Notes: generated from the sequence alone by a model not told the origin. DNA of 64,000 bases from Bos javanicus (GCF_032452875.1 NC_083896.1:6448001-6512000); one strand, 5' to 3'. Shown: positions 1-11,838, numbered from the stretch's first letter. Program-made: numbers and translations.

Positions 1-576
1 CAGATTAACAATGCTGCGAGAGTTTCAGGTGGCCAACAAATGGACTCAGCTGTACATCTACAAACTCCCCTCGCATCCAGGCGGCCACATAACATTGAGT
101 AGAATTCTCAGTGCTACACAATATGTCCTTGTTGGTTATTTATTTTAAATATAGCAGTGTGTACATGTCCATCCCAAACTCCCTAATTATCCCTTAGCCT
201 CAGCAACCATATATTCATTCTCTAAGTCTTGATTCTGTTTCCGTTTTGTAAATAAGTTCATTTGATTGTTTCTTTCTTAGATTCCACATATAAGGGATGT
301 CATATGATATTTCTCTTTCTCTGTCTGACTTATTTCACACAGTATGACAATCTCTAGGTCCATTCATGTTGCTGCAAGTGGCGTTATTAGTTTCTTTTTA
401 GTGGCTGAGTAGTATTCCATTTTATACATGTACCACATATTCTTTATCCATTCCTCTGTTGATGGACATTTAGGTTTCTTCTATGTCTTGGGTATTGTGA
501 AGAATGAATGAACACTAGGGAGCATGTATCCTTTCAGATTATGTCTTTTTCCACGTATATGCTCAGGAGTGAGATT
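1..576 (-). repeat. L1 LINE 3' end, antisense, cut by window edge
   Basis: The reverse strand reads as the last part of L1 ORF2 and the 3' UTR. The stretch around 400-480 is the antisense of the familiar mammalian L1 segment on Asn-Val-His-Gln and the camel-back 'CTCAGCCA' motif. The 3' end lies left of the window. The copy is 5' truncated near 576 and non-coding. Confidence 0.85.
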
Positions 577-608
577 GAGTGACAATCTTTCTTTTTAATA
601 GATGTGTG

Positions 609-750
609 GGCTTGAGGAAATTGCTCAAGATTTTTGAGTTTTGGTTCCCTCTGTAGTAAAAGGGAGATTATACCTTCCTGTGAAAGTTGTGATGTGGATT
701 AGGAGTGAAGGTATATATAGAACATTTAGATAGGCCCTGAATTAAAGGAA
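609..750 (+). repeat. MIR SINE, left part of a split copy
   Basis: The core-SINE order is visible: a 'cttgaggaaattgctcaag' type segment, a degraded 'CCTC..TGTAAAA.GG' segment and the tail 'gaacatttagatagg'. The final MIR segment appears at about 1003-1040 ('aaataaatgttcaatga'), beyond a younger SINE doublet. MIR is ancient, so the copy is expected to be diverged. Confidence 0.6.
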
Positions 751-1002
751 GGGCTTCCCTCATAGCTCAGTTGGTAAAGAATCTGCCTGCAATACAGGAG
801 ACCCTGGTTCAATTCCTGGGTCAGGAAGATCCGCTAGAGATGGAATAGGCTACCCACTCCCGTATTCTTGGGCTTCTCTTGTGGCTAAGCTGGTAAAGAA
901 CCCGCCTGCAATGTGGGAGACCTGGATTCGATCCCTGGGTTGGGAAGATCCCCTGCAGAAGGGAAAGGCTACCCACTCCGGTATTCTGGCCTGCAAAATT
1001 CC
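751..1002 (+). repeat. Two tandem Bov-tA tRNA-derived SINE units
   Basis: Two copies of the tRNA-Glu-like head lie head to tail, starting at 751 and at 870. Each begins GGGCTTCCCT or its variant, carries B-box-like 'GGTTCAATTCC' / 'GATTCGATCCC', and ends near '(T)ACCCACTCC.GTATTCT'. Neither has the full Bov-A tail, so this looks like a doublet of truncated units rather than a standard dimer. It splits a MIR. Confidence 0.85.
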
Positions 1003-1209
1003 AAATAAATGTTCAATGAGGAGTATCTATTATTATGATACCTTATTTTAGGTTTCAAGAGGTAAGGGTCTCAGATAGTTATTGACTTTTTCTAAATTAG
1101 AATAACTTTTAAAGTAAAAGCTAATCAGATTAATATAAAAAGGAAAATTATTTTCCAAAATGTACATTTGCATCAGCATTAAATGGATATAAATTATAGA
1201 TTTTTATTA

Positions 1210-1305
1210 TTAATGATAATATCTAATATTTATCACATGCTTACTATGTCCAGGCACCATGTTAAAACTTTTGTCAAGTATATTTACATTCAACTACATA
1301 AAACA
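1210..1305 (-). repeat. MIR SINE fragment
   Basis: The antisense MIR 3' half is recognisable as 'cttactatgtccaggcacc' followed by a degraded 'TTTACAT' segment. It is ancient and non-coding. Confidence 0.5.
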
Positions 1306-1376
1306 AAAATATAGCTAAAATGATGGGGGCTTATTTTTCTCATGTGACAACATGTACCAAGATAACTGGTGGCTTA

Positions 1377-1515
1377 GGGAAATCCCTCACGGTCCAGTGG
1401 TTAGGACTCCACATTCTCCCTGCTGAGGGCCCAGTTTCAGTCCCTGGTTGGAGAACTAAAATCCCACAAGCTGAGCGGTGAGGCCAGAAAAGAAACAAAA
1501 AAATTGAGAAAAAAA
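1377..1515 (+). repeat. CHR tRNA-derived SINE (cetartiodactyl) with TSD
   Basis: The unit begins 'gggaaatccctcacggtcc', carries 'ggttaggactc' and the tRNA B-box-like 'tttcagtccctggttgg', and ends in an A-rich tail. It is flanked by a 16-bp direct repeat with one mismatch at 1361-1376 and 1516-1531, a good target-site duplication. CHR SINEs are shared by ruminants, whales and hippos. Confidence 0.88.
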
Positions 1516-1914
1516 GATAAGTGGTGGCTTATTTTGATTGAGTCAGCATATTACATCTCAGATGTCTGCAACTCCTGTCCCCTTTCCTTCTCTTGATTGT
1601 AAGATGCTTCATTCAGCTTCCGCCATCATATTCTCTTTCCAGACAGAGAAAGAAAAGCATGAAAAATATAGGCAAGTTGAGTCAGTGTCCTCCTTTCTAA
1701 GGAACTTTTCAGGACCCCAGCCTCAAACATGTTACATCCTATTAGCCTAAAGTGGATCCTATGTCTTTGTAAGAAAAGGTGGGAATTATTAATATAGTCA
1801 TTTTTGTCTTAAGTGGATGCATTACAGTAACACCACCAAAAACTGGGAATGAGGACAGGAAAACGGATAAAGGGCAGACAAGCAATGGTCTTTACCTTAC
1901 CTAATTACCCCATT

Positions 1915-2075
1915 TAAGCCTTATAATAATCAGTGAGGCGTGTATTATTCACATCACCTTCTGTTTACAAAGAGTGTAACTGAGTTACCAAGTGATAGGT
2001 GACTTGCTGAAGGTTGCAGCCACTAGCTGGTGTAGCTGTGATTTAAACTTGATTTAGCGCCTACATTCTAATTTA
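1915..2075 (-). repeat. MIR SINE fragment
   Basis: Antisense MIR order is visible: 'ccccattt', a degraded 'GAGG..TATTATT', then 'aagtgataggtgacttgctgaaggt' and 'cactagctgg', matching the MIR core region. Confidence 0.6.
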
Positions 2076-2610
2076 CTATAATGCTATATATTAAACAAGT
2101 TTTATTCACTTCCTTAAGTTTTTTTTAAATAAGTCTTTTAGGCTGCATTTTCCCTCCTACTCAGATTTTAAAAGACTAATTTTTGCTGTTGAAATCTCTG
2201 TACTGAAAGAAATTGCTGTGAAAGTTTTGAGAACAGAGAATTTTACCCTGCGGTAAGCATTCTCCCTTCTAGTGAAGGGGTCGCAAGTGTATTGGGGCTC
2301 TAAAGTTAAAGGCAAGTGACCATGTGGAGCATGTGTTGTTCTTTCAGTACTTCTTTCAACCAAAAATTGTTGGTGCCTATTGTACACCAGCAACTGGAGA
2401 TAACAACTGAGCTAAATAAACTATTTTAACACAGCATCCTGGTTTTCCTGGGTTTTTGAGTTAGTAGTAAAACCCAAGGAGGAAACATGCTGATTCCTAG
2501 ACAATAAGGCTAGCTATATTTATAAAAATATGTTTTATTTTGTGGTGTTTTGTTGTTTTCAAAGCACTTTTGTGCGCAGTACTTTGTTATACCTATTTAT
2601 CCTACTTATA

Positions 2611-2685
2611 TTGGGTTAGCCAAAATTTTGTTCAGGTTTTTCTGTAACAGCCTATGAAAAACCCCAAACATTTTGGCCAACCCAG
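2611..2685. mobile_element. Tc1/mariner-type MITE (75 bp)
   Basis: The element is a near-palindrome. 'ttgggttagccaaaa' at the left is answered by 'ttttggccaaccca' at the right, and the inner arms 'caggtttttctgtaa' and 'tatgaaaaacccc' also pair. It is flanked by TA on both sides (2609-2610 and 2686-2687), the mariner target duplication. It has no coding capacity. Ruminant genomes are known to carry mariner-derived palindromes with this terminal sequence. Confidence 0.82.
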
Positions 2686-2687
2686 TA

Positions 2688-3407
2688 AAATTTTCCTCCT
2701 GTTTATTGAAAGCTTCTACAATCAAAGAGTAAACATAGAAAATAGAGTGATAGAAACTTATGGGACAGTGATTATTGTTTTTTCTGTCTGAAAAATGTTG
2801 CAGCTGGTAAATTGGGTCCCCCACTGAAATTTTACATTTTGGGATTCTGTATTCCAGATCATCTAAGGAAGAGAAAAATGATGGCAGAGGAAGATGAGCC
2901 AAACGTTAAAATCCATATACTCACAAAATATGATGATATTACACTTAATTCCCAAAGGCTGTCTAACTTTATAGGCTGAGACTATATTGATGGTATTTCT
3001 GAATTCTTTCTTGGATTTTATTTTTAAACATAGTTCTATGTTCATCGTTTTGTTTTGGTTTCGTTTCAGAGTCTACAGTGATATATATGTAACGCTATTT
3101 GCCTATCTTCCTTTTCACCCACATTTTTTTCTGTTGGTATTTAGTGCTTATTTTTCTAGAACAGTTATTCTCTGCTCCTGGTAATGCTAATGTGAATTAT
3201 GTTGGATTTTATTTGTATTCTCTATTAACCATTCAATTTTGGGGAAGATTCACATTCAGATAGCAGACATTACTCTCCAGGTCTTGAAAGAATGAATTCA
3301 TCACTTTCTACAAAGTCTCAAAGAAGATTCACAGAAGACAAAAGAAAATTAGATGGAAAAATCCCACTTTATTATCAACATTAATGGAGTTCTCTGGAAA
3401 GATGCAC
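2688..3407. other. NOX4 intronic unique DNA
   Basis: AT-rich sequence without recognised exon or repeat. Short open frames here have no family-like features. Confidence 0.5.
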
Positions 3408-3600
3408 TGTGTGTGCTTAGTCACTCAGTCGCGTTTGGCTCTTGTGACCCCACGTACTGTAGCCTGTCAGGCTCCTCTGTCTATGGAATTCTCCAAGCAG
3501 AATACTGGAGTTGGTATCCATTCCCTTCCCATCCCAGGGATCAAACCCATGTCTTCTGCATTGTGGGCAGATTCTTTATCATCTGAGCCGCCAGGGAAGC
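3408..3600 (-). repeat. Bov-tA SINE
   Basis: Antisense Bov-tA: it opens with 'gtgtgcttagtcactcagtc' (the 3' Bov-A part reversed) and closes with 'gagccgccagggaagc' (reversed tRNA head). The conserved mid-block 'cctgtcaggctcctctgtc' is present. Confidence 0.9.
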
Positions 3601-5115
3601 ATAACAGCAATGCATCTCAGACCTTAATGTGCTTACAAACCACCCGGGAGCCCTAATAAAACACAGATTCTGATTCAGCAAGTCCGAAGTTGGATCTGAG
3701 TCTATTTCTACCAAGGTCTCATGTAGAATTGATACTTTTGGCCCAAGAACCACACTTTTAATGGAAACATACCACGTATTAGTCAAAGGCTAAAGAAGGG
3801 CTTTTCATTCCTTTCAAGATCGAATTTTATCATAGCTGTGACCAGGGAAGAGAGAAGTGCTCTGCTTACTGAACAGAAAAGAAGAGAGGAGAATAAGGAA
3901 GCCTCTCTCCTCGTGGTCACCTGTCTTTGATAGCAAAAGAAAATGTGAAGGCCCTCTCCACCCAGCTGAGTTATCAGTGATTAATAACACCATATCTGCA
4001 ATGGTTTTTTTCCTTAAAGTGTGTTTCATCTGAACTAAATGTTAACTACAAATATTTTGCTTTTGAATACATTTCCCTCTTATGTCTTTATTCTTTAACT
4101 TTCAATTTTTTGTACCCTTATGTTTTATGTGAATCTCTTGAAAGATCCTTTACTCTATTTTATTGTCTTATTCTAGACCAACAGTAATTTACTGAACTTG
4201 AGATTTTAGTTAATTTACTTTGAATTACAGTTTATACAATTATTTTATAATGATTATCTGTCCCATATTTTCTGTTCCACTCTCATTGTTTTTTTTTTTT
4301 TGGCTGTGAAGACAACATGTATAATAATGATCGAAATCATGGTCTACTTCTTAACTGGATTGAGCTTTCTACACTAATAGAAAAGAAGTGGCAAAGCAAA
4401 ATACAGCACAAATAAATTTGAGGTTTAAAAGTTTATTCAAACTAAAATTAGCCAGCAATTAAGATAAAGACCTGCTGTACACCTTGCTTTCAGCAGAAAG
4501 ATAAAGTTGCCATATGGAAAAAAAGAGGAGAGCTAGAAAAAGGATGGGATGATTTGTTTGAGAAAAAGAAATTGCAAAATATTTAAGCCTAAAGGCATGT
4601 AAGTGGACAGAAAAGTAAAAAGATTCACTATCATCTTAATAAATAACAGTTCATATTAAATATAAATTTTAAAATAGCACTCTTTGTTGGAAAGGCTGAT
4701 GTAGTATTCAAGTCTAAAGATCTAAATTCAATCTTAAAGTGTTGATTTTAGCTGAATGTATTCTCTCCAACAGCTTTCAGAAGTAATTTTATTTTAATAT
4801 GGCTTGCAGCTGGGTTTAAAGATACATTGGACTGGGGTGTGAAATTTGGTTAGGTGCTTTACTTCAAAATTCACTAGGAACTGTCAGCTCATAATTCATG
4901 CTTCCAGGTAACTGCCTAGTATGTGGACAGTTTGAAGAGTTTGGCAGCTTTTATTTTATATTATTGAAACTAATTTCCTCCTATTAATAAGCATTTCAAG
5001 TCACATATTAGCAGATCAAGGCTACATTAGCCAGTACAAAAAACAAAGAGCAAAAAAAAATTCTCCTTAACTTTCTACAAGAACTAAGTCTATCAGCAGT
5101 GATCCAGCTATACGT
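3601..5115. other. NOX4 intronic unique DNA
   Basis: Strongly AT-rich, with a T run near 4289-4301. No exon, repeat family or regulatory motif was recognised with confidence. Confidence 0.5.
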
Positions 5116-5126
5116 TTATGTATATG

Positions 5127-5349
5127 CATGCATGCTAAGTCACTTCAGGCCTGTGTGCCTCTTTGTAACCCCATGGACTGTAGCCTCCCAGATTCCTCTG
5201 TTCATAGCATTCTCCAGGCAAGAGTACTGGAGTGGGTTGCCATTTCCTTCTCCAGGGGATCTTCCTGACCCAGGGATCCAACCCACATCTCTTATGTCTC
5301 CTGCATTGGCAGGCGTGTTCTTGACCACCAGCGCCACCTGGGAGGCTCC
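5127..5349 (-). repeat. Bov-tA SINE with 11-bp TSD
   Basis: A complete antisense Bov-tA runs from 'catgcatgctaagtcactt' to the reversed tRNA head 'gcgccacctgggaggctcc'. Perfect 11-bp direct repeats 'ttatgtatatg' flank it at 5116-5126 and 5350-5360. Confidence 0.92.
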
Positions 5350-5360
5350 TTATGTATATG

Positions 5361-7084
5361 TATGTTTGAATTTAAGAGTAAAAAATAAACATTATATAAC
5401 ATACTTTATGCTCAATAATAATCTGACCAGTATATAGAAAGCCTACAAATCTAAGCACACAACACATTAATAACTTTAATACATGTTTGATATTGTAGGA
5501 GATAAAAATAATTGCTTGTGGTAATAAGCCACAAAGAATATCCTATCTAGATGAATAAGTGAAGTGAGTGCTGTAACTCATAGCTTATCCCTCAAAGGTT
5601 AGGCCATGCATGTGGTAGACAAGAGCTAATGTGTGGGTTCTGAATCGGGTTGGAGGGCAGGTCAGAGATTCCTGCAAATGGTCCAGACTCCTCAAGTAAA
5701 ATATGTTCAGTGAATAAAGTAGAGGTTAGATAGTTGGCTCTGCAGAAAGAGGTAGTGAAGACAATTGACTTATTTTGTCCTTGATTCTGAGAGGAACTGG
5801 AAAATAAATCTCCCCTGATACTTAATAAACACAAGCTCCATCTCACTTGGGTTAGAACAGTGAGTTCATAATATGTGCATAGCCCAATGAAAACAGACAA
5901 AAATTTAGTTTAAACTGATTCCAGATTCAGGAAGAGGAAAATGAAAATCCTCTTTTGGGGGGATACATTTTAATCTTCAAAGGATTCCTATACATGAGGC
6001 ACCAAGGAGCTCATATTTTTAGAAGATGTGGAAACGAATCAGCATGAGTAGTTGTTAGTAAAGTTGTCTATTTAAAAAGTATGAAGCAAATGTTTAATAC
6101 GTCTAAAGAATAAAAGAGTATTCAAAGAATAATTGAGGGGCACAGTTCTTCCTGCACTAACCTACTGTGTTCCGCCTTTGCCTGGGAAAGTAATAAAGCC
6201 ACTCTTTCTTTCTCCTCCATAAAAAATAAACTAATGATTGAGACAAAGGACAATCAAATTTCTCAAGACGTTTTTGAAAAACAGCCAATAGAACTTCTAG
6301 AAGTGAGAGATAACAATATCACAAACTTGAGCAGTTTATTGCAGCCATGGAGAATTGGCAAATAGAACTGAAATAATTATCCATAATGCAGCACACAGAG
6401 ACAAATATATGGGGAATATGAAAGAAAGGTTGAGATGTGGGAGATGGAGTGAGAAGTTCACCTTACATTAGAGGTTTAAAAGATAAAAAAAGAGATAGTG
6501 AAAGGAGATGTAATATTTTAAGAAATGTTAGTTCAAATTTGGGGCTATCAATAAATCCCAAGCAACAAAATAAAAATAAATTCACTCTAGGAAAAGTCAT
6601 TATTTACTTACTGAAAAGTAAAAGCAGAGGCCAACACTTAACATAAAAGTAATCAAGGAAAGAAAAGAGAGGAGAAGAAACCAAAAGTTAGACAAACAGT
6701 TCAAGGCGGTAGTGTGGCGGGTAATTCAACATTGTTGAACCAGATTCAACAGTTCAAAGGGAGAGACTGTCAGACTGAAATGAGAAAATGAAAGGGGCTG
6801 ATAAGCTGTTTGCAAGAGCTTCACTCAGAACATGAAGATAAAGACAGGCTGAAGAAGGTAAAGAATACAGCAGAGACATTCTAACCAAAGAAATGATGTT
6901 TCAGATATAGTAGACTTTAAGGTAAAAATGTTTTCAGGCATAAAGAGAGCTAATATCTATAGAAAAAAGTTCAGTTGATTATTTCTGTGGTTGAAAGAAT
7001 TAGAATAAAGTCCCTTTTAGGAAGATAGTATAGTTTGTTGGATTTCATAAACAGAGATGGAGTTTATTCTGGTGGTAGATGTAA
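5361..7084. other. NOX4 intronic unique DNA
   Basis: Mostly A-rich on the + strand, without a recognised exon or repeat. Purine-rich tracts occur around 6430-6700. Confidence 0.5.
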
Positions 7085-7230
7085 ACCGCTTATTAAGTGT
7101 GTATCCTTGAGGAAATATTTAAACTTCTAGAACCTCAGCTTCCTACTCAGTGAAATAGAATAATACCATTTAACTCCTATATAATAATGACAAATAATTC
7201 ATCTAACACAGGCAGCTCTGTGCCAGTTAC
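7085..7230 (+). repeat. MIR SINE fragment
   Basis: Degraded MIR order: 'ccttgaggaaatatttaaactt', 'cctcagcttcctactcagtgaaat', then the 'aataatacca' segment and a tail resembling 'ctctgtgccagttaca'. Confidence 0.55.
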
Positions 7231-7370
7231 ATAGCTTTACTGATATCAGAAAAGTCAAGGAAAAGGGTGTTGGTTTTACACTGCAGCATCTTTACATAAG
7301 CAGAAAGATCAGGCCTATACATTTATTTTGGTTAGAAGAATAAGCCTTGGGATGTCTAATTTACTTCAAA

Positions 7371-8307
7371 GATCAGTTCAGTTCGGTTCAGTCACTCAGT
7401 TGTGTCTGACTCTTTGCGACCCCATGAATCACAGCACGCCAGGCCTCCCTGTCCATCACCAACTCCTGGAGTTCACCCAAACTCTTGTCCATCGAGTCGG
7501 TGACGCCATCCAGCCATCTCATCCTCTGTCGTCCCCTTCTCCTCCTGCCCCCAATCCCTCCCAGCATCAGAGTCTTTTCCAGTGAGTCAACTCTTCACAT
7601 GAGGTGGCCAAAGTATTGGAGTCCTTCCAAAGAACCAAGGACTGGTCTCCTTTAGGATGGACTGGTTGGATCTCCTTGCAGTCCTTCCAAAGAACACCCA
7701 GAATTGGTCTCCTTTAGGATAGACTGGTTGAATCTCCTTGCAGTCCAGGGGACTCTCAAGAGTCTTCTCCAACACCACAGTTCAAAAGCATCAATTCTTC
7801 AGTGCTCAGCTTTCTTCACAGTCCAACTCTCACATCCATACATGACCACAGGAAAAACCATAGCCTTGACTAGATGGACCTTTGTTGGTAAAGTAATCTC
7901 TCTGCTTTTTAAGATGCTATCTAGGTTGGTCATAACTTTCCTTCCAAGGAATAAGTGTCTTTTAATTTCATGGCTACAGTCACCATCTGCAGTGATTTTG
8001 GAGCCCCCCAAAATAAAGTCTGACACTGTTTCCACTGTTTCCCCATCTATTTCCCATGAAGTGATGGGACCAAATGCCATGATCTTCGTTTTCTGAATGC
8101 TGAGCTTTAAGCCAACTTTTACACTCTCCTCTTTCACTTTCATCAAGAGGCTTTTAAGTTCCTCTTCACTTTCTGCCATAAGGGTAGTGTCATCTGCATA
8201 TCTGAAGTTATTGATATTTCTCCCGGCAATCTTGATTCCAGCTTGTGCTTCTTCCAGCCCAGCGTTTCTCATAATGTACTCTGCATATAAGTTAAATACT
8301 CAGGGTG
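7371..8307 (-). mobile_element. BovB (RTE) LINE 3' fragment with internal duplication
   Basis: The reverse strand encodes the end of the BovB reverse transcriptase, including the catalytic YADD box ('NNFRYADDTTLMAESEEE', just left of 8220) and the downstream zinc-like tail. The left edge shows the BovB 3' end 'gatcagttcagttcggttcag'. A direct repeat 'acttcaaa' at 7363-7370 and 8308-8315 is a plausible target duplication. Inside, a 60-bp segment is tandemly duplicated (7621-7680 and 7681-7742). Stop codons and frame breaks make it non-functional. Confidence 0.92.
7621..7742. repeat. Tandem duplication inside BovB, about 61 bp x 2
   Basis: Both units start 'gtccttccaaagaac', contain 'ggtctcctttaggat' and 'gactggttg', and end 'atctccttgca'. 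Unit 1 is 7621-7680 and unit 2 is 7681-7742, with a handful of differences. Other BovB copies in this window have only one unit here. Confidence 0.9.
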
Positions 8308-8315
8308 ACTTCAAA

Positions 8316-9856
8316 TATAGCTATTCTCTTATAGAAACCTCACTGTCCCAGAGGCTTGTTATACTTTGAAATTTCATTAAAAAATAACATTTCCTTTGAC
8401 AACAACCGAAAGAGAATATATGGAGGAATGCCCATTTTTGCCAAACTCAGGATTGATCTGAGATCAAACCGGAGCTTGATAGAGATGTGTTTCATAACCT
8501 TCAAGGTGCTATAAAGTTGTTCAGTGTTATTATCTACCTAATGCCTATTAAGAAAAAATATATATTTACTTTTACCCTTATATACTGTCCTCTCAGCCTT
8601 CTCTTTCTCTGGGCACAGCTAATAGTCACAAGGTCTTTTATGTTTTAGGCTAGCACATCACATAAAATATCTTTATTGAATATATTTCCAATATTCAATC
8701 TGTTCTCTAATGTGAAATTTTAGTTACTAAGAAACTTGCACATTTCAAAATGTGCAATTAAACAGTAATTTTATGTTCACAGAGAAACTGGGGACAGCGC
8801 ATTTCAGAATCATAACAACAAAACTATTCAGCCTCCCCACCCCCATCCTCATCCCTTGCTGGAATTTCCATAATAATAGTTTTTTTTTTTTAACTTGTAA
8901 GTGCATGGCTATAAAACTTAAACACCCCTGAACAATTCCAAAATTCGACCCCAGATCACTTTTGCTGAGAAAAACAGACTCTTTTTCATATCCCTGCAAA
9001 GGCTGGTGTCAACTGGGGAAAAAAACAGAAATCGTACAACATAAGAGCTGGGAATTGACTTAATTCAGTACCTTAGTGAGGAAAGCAGCCCAGCAAAGAG
9101 CCTTTAAGGTAGCTTTGAGAAACGATTTCAAAGAGCTAGGGGTGGAGACCAGCATACACGTGATTTTGATGAAGAGGTTGGTGTAATCGAGCACACATCT
9201 CAGTAGAAGCTTGCCATTAGGTCTGAGGGACAGATATACCAATGAATGATTTTAGTGCTTTTTCTAGTGTAGGAAGATGCAAGAATCCAGGTTCATAAAA
9301 ATTTCTCCTGAAATATTTATACCTATATATGAAAGATTTTTTTTTCTTTTTGCCTGTTTTCCCAGAGCGCAGTGCACGTCATCTTTTCTTGACCCCGAGC
9401 TCCTTTCAGGGTGTACCATCGTCAGCAGCTGCAGTGGCTAATGGCTTGGTTCTTGGAGAACTGGATGCTGGGCGACACCCTTTGCTTCACACATTCATTG
9501 AGAGAGTGTCTGTTTGTTTTTTCACATTTAGCCCCTGCCTGATGGAGCACAGGCTGCTCAGACAAAGCAGCTGGGTGGCAGTGGTACACCTCCATTTCTC
9601 CTTGGACACAGGCAGGGTTAGTTCCAGAAAATTCTCTCATATGACCCATGACTGTCACTGAAGTACCTCTTATTTCCAAGTGGAAAGTTGTATTTAGATC
9701 TGAGTTGCACAACCTAACAGGTTCTCTTTACAAACTAGATACGGCCCATCTTTCTTCACTTTTTCATCTCCCTCACACCCTATCCCCCATCCCCATCCGA
9801 ATATTCCATCTAGGAGGCATGAAACTTCAGACTGGTCATGGCCCCTTGTGGTCTCA
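8316..9856. other. NOX4 intronic unique DNA
   Basis: No exon or repeat was recognised. Around 9360-9700 composition becomes more balanced, and a 110-codon frame (9329-9661, +) and a 96-codon frame (9422-9712, -) overlap. Neither has a recognisable domain, and the region sits inside a NOX4 intron. Confidence 0.5.
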
Positions 9857-9985
9857 AGTGCCTCATTTATTGAATGGAGATGATAATACTGTACTCACAT
9901 CACAAAATGTTACAGGTATAGCATTATAGTGAAAAGTACAAAGCATTGAATGTATGCAATACGGCTATATAACACACTTCTAAAA
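9857..9985 (+). repeat. MIR-like SINE fragment
   Basis: The segment 'gcctcatttattgaatgga', 'gatgataatactgtactcac' resembles the MIR block 'CCTCATCTGTAAAATGGGGATAATAATAGTACC', followed by 'agtacaaagcattgaa'. Divergence is high. Confidence 0.45.
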
Positions 9986-10434
9986 TTGTGTTGTATTTCC
10001 TTCTTGTGTATGTTTTTGTCTTAACCACTTCCCTCTTTATAACCTTTTTAAAGACTGAAGTTGTGATTACTCAGTTCCTAATCTCTTTCTGTTTTTTCTC
10101 CTTTTTTTTAATTTCTTTTTTTTTGCTGCAGCAGATAGTACCTGTGCCTTACTCAGAGTAAACCTTCCTTTATTATATGTTGAATTATATAAGAGCACAT
10201 TAATTTCCCCCCATTTATTTAATCTCCTTCAGATCAAATTCCTACATGCATCTCTCATCTCACACTGAACTTAGTTCATTTCTTGTGTTGATGCTGGACT
10301 CTCCAAGGGCTTGATGGTTCTGGAGGCACTCGCTGATGCCATTAAATTAAAGCATGTCTGATATTTGCGGCCCTGTACAATTCTTAGTAGGCTTTTTCCA
10401 TGTCACATCTAATTGGTACTTGTTTGTTTTCTTT
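9986..10434. other. NOX4 intronic unique DNA
   Basis: T-rich low-complexity patches occur around 10090-10130 and 10429-10446. No exon was recognised. Confidence 0.45.
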
Positions 10435-10545
10435 TTTTTTTTTTTTGGATGAAGGAAATCAGAGGTAGGATAAGTAACTTGCCTGTGATACCAATGCTAG
10501 TGAATGACTAGAACCCCACGTTCTTGTCTTCTTGCCCAAAGTTAT
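10435..10545 (-). repeat. MIR SINE fragment
   Basis: Antisense MIR core is visible as 'ggataagtaacttgcctg', 'ctagtgaatgactagaaccc' and 'cacgttcttg'. Confidence 0.5.
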
Positions 10546-11288
10546 TTCAGAATATCAGAGAGTAGTTATTTAGGGTGCGGGGAGGGTGTGTGTGTGGGCT
10601 GGAAAGCAGATAAGTAGGAAAGAGGTAACTTCATGATTCCTTACTCTGTTCTTTGTTAGTCAAATAAAATGTCCTTTGTTATACCTTTTAAGAAGTGTTG
10701 AGAATGAAAAATAATTTTTCTTTACCTATCTAGGTTCTTGGCTGAAACCCCCCACAGTAATGAGAGAGATTAACAGTATTAACAATAAAGATATTTATAT
10801 CATTAGGCTGACTACACAAATTTGTTTTTTTGGACAATTATTATTTTTTAAGAAATTTATTTTTACTAAGAAAGAAGCTTTAAAATGGCAGTGTTTTATA
10901 TATATGTGGTTTTTTAAACATAAAGGTATCTAGAACTAAGCAGTCCATAGTATGGCAATTTTACAGTCATCAAAGATAAATTTAGGTCATCAAGTCAACA
11001 CGTATTCAGGTACCAAGAAGGAGGAAAGAAAGGGACAGAGATAAAGAGATGCAACTTTCAAGCAAGACAGCTTCCTTCAAGGAGCCTTCCAATTTTTCTT
11101 TGTTTTGCATCTGCAAATACCTCTTTTTATTGTTACACTAAAATCCATTTATAGAAATTTTGGTTAACTGGTTTATAGGTCTTAGTTACGAGGTTATAGG
11201 AACACAGCAGTTATTTTATTGAAATTGAAATTGCCACCTGGACATTTCAATAGGAAAAAAAAAAAAAAGAAGGGATGGAGTGATTGGT
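10546..11288. other. NOX4 intronic unique DNA
   Basis: AT-rich, with an A run near 11252-11268. No exon or dated repeat was recognised. Confidence 0.45.
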
Positions 11289-11838
11289 ATTTTTTTAACT
11301 TTTTATTTTTTATTGGAGTATAGCTGATTAACAATCTTGTGATAGTTTAAGGTGGACAGCAAAGGAACTCAGCCATGCGTGTAGATGTATCCGCTCTCTC
11401 CCAAACCCCGCTCCCATCCAGGCTGCCACATAACACTGAGCGGAGTTCACTGGTCCTTGTTTGTTATCCATTTTAAATGTAGCAGTGTGTACATGTTGTT
11501 TTCAAACTCCCTAAGTATCCCTTCCCGCTGTTCTTCCCCCCTGGCAACCATAAGCTCATTCTTTAAGTCTGTTTTATAAATAAGTTCATTTCTATCATTT
11601 CTTTTTAGGTTCCAGGTATAGGGATGCTGTACAATATTTTTCCTTCTCTGTCTGACGTACTTCACTCAGTATGACAATCTCTAGGTCTATCTGTGTTGCT
11701 GCAAATGGCATTTCCTTATTTTTAATGGCTGAGTAATACCCCATTGTCTGTATGTACTGTGTCTTCTTTATCCATTCCTCTGTCAGTGGACATTTAGATT
11801 GCTTCCATGTCTTGGCTACTGTAAACAGTGCTGCGGGT
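11289..11838 (-). repeat. L1 LINE 3' end, antisense
   Basis: The left end has the reversed L1 3' UTR ('ttattggagtatagctgatt', then 'caatcttgtg'). The right end has the reversed end of ORF2 ('atggctgagtaatacccc', 'cagtggacatttagattgc'). It is 5' truncated at the 'atgtcttggctactgtaaac' segment. It pairs with the + copy starting at 11985. Confidence 0.88.
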
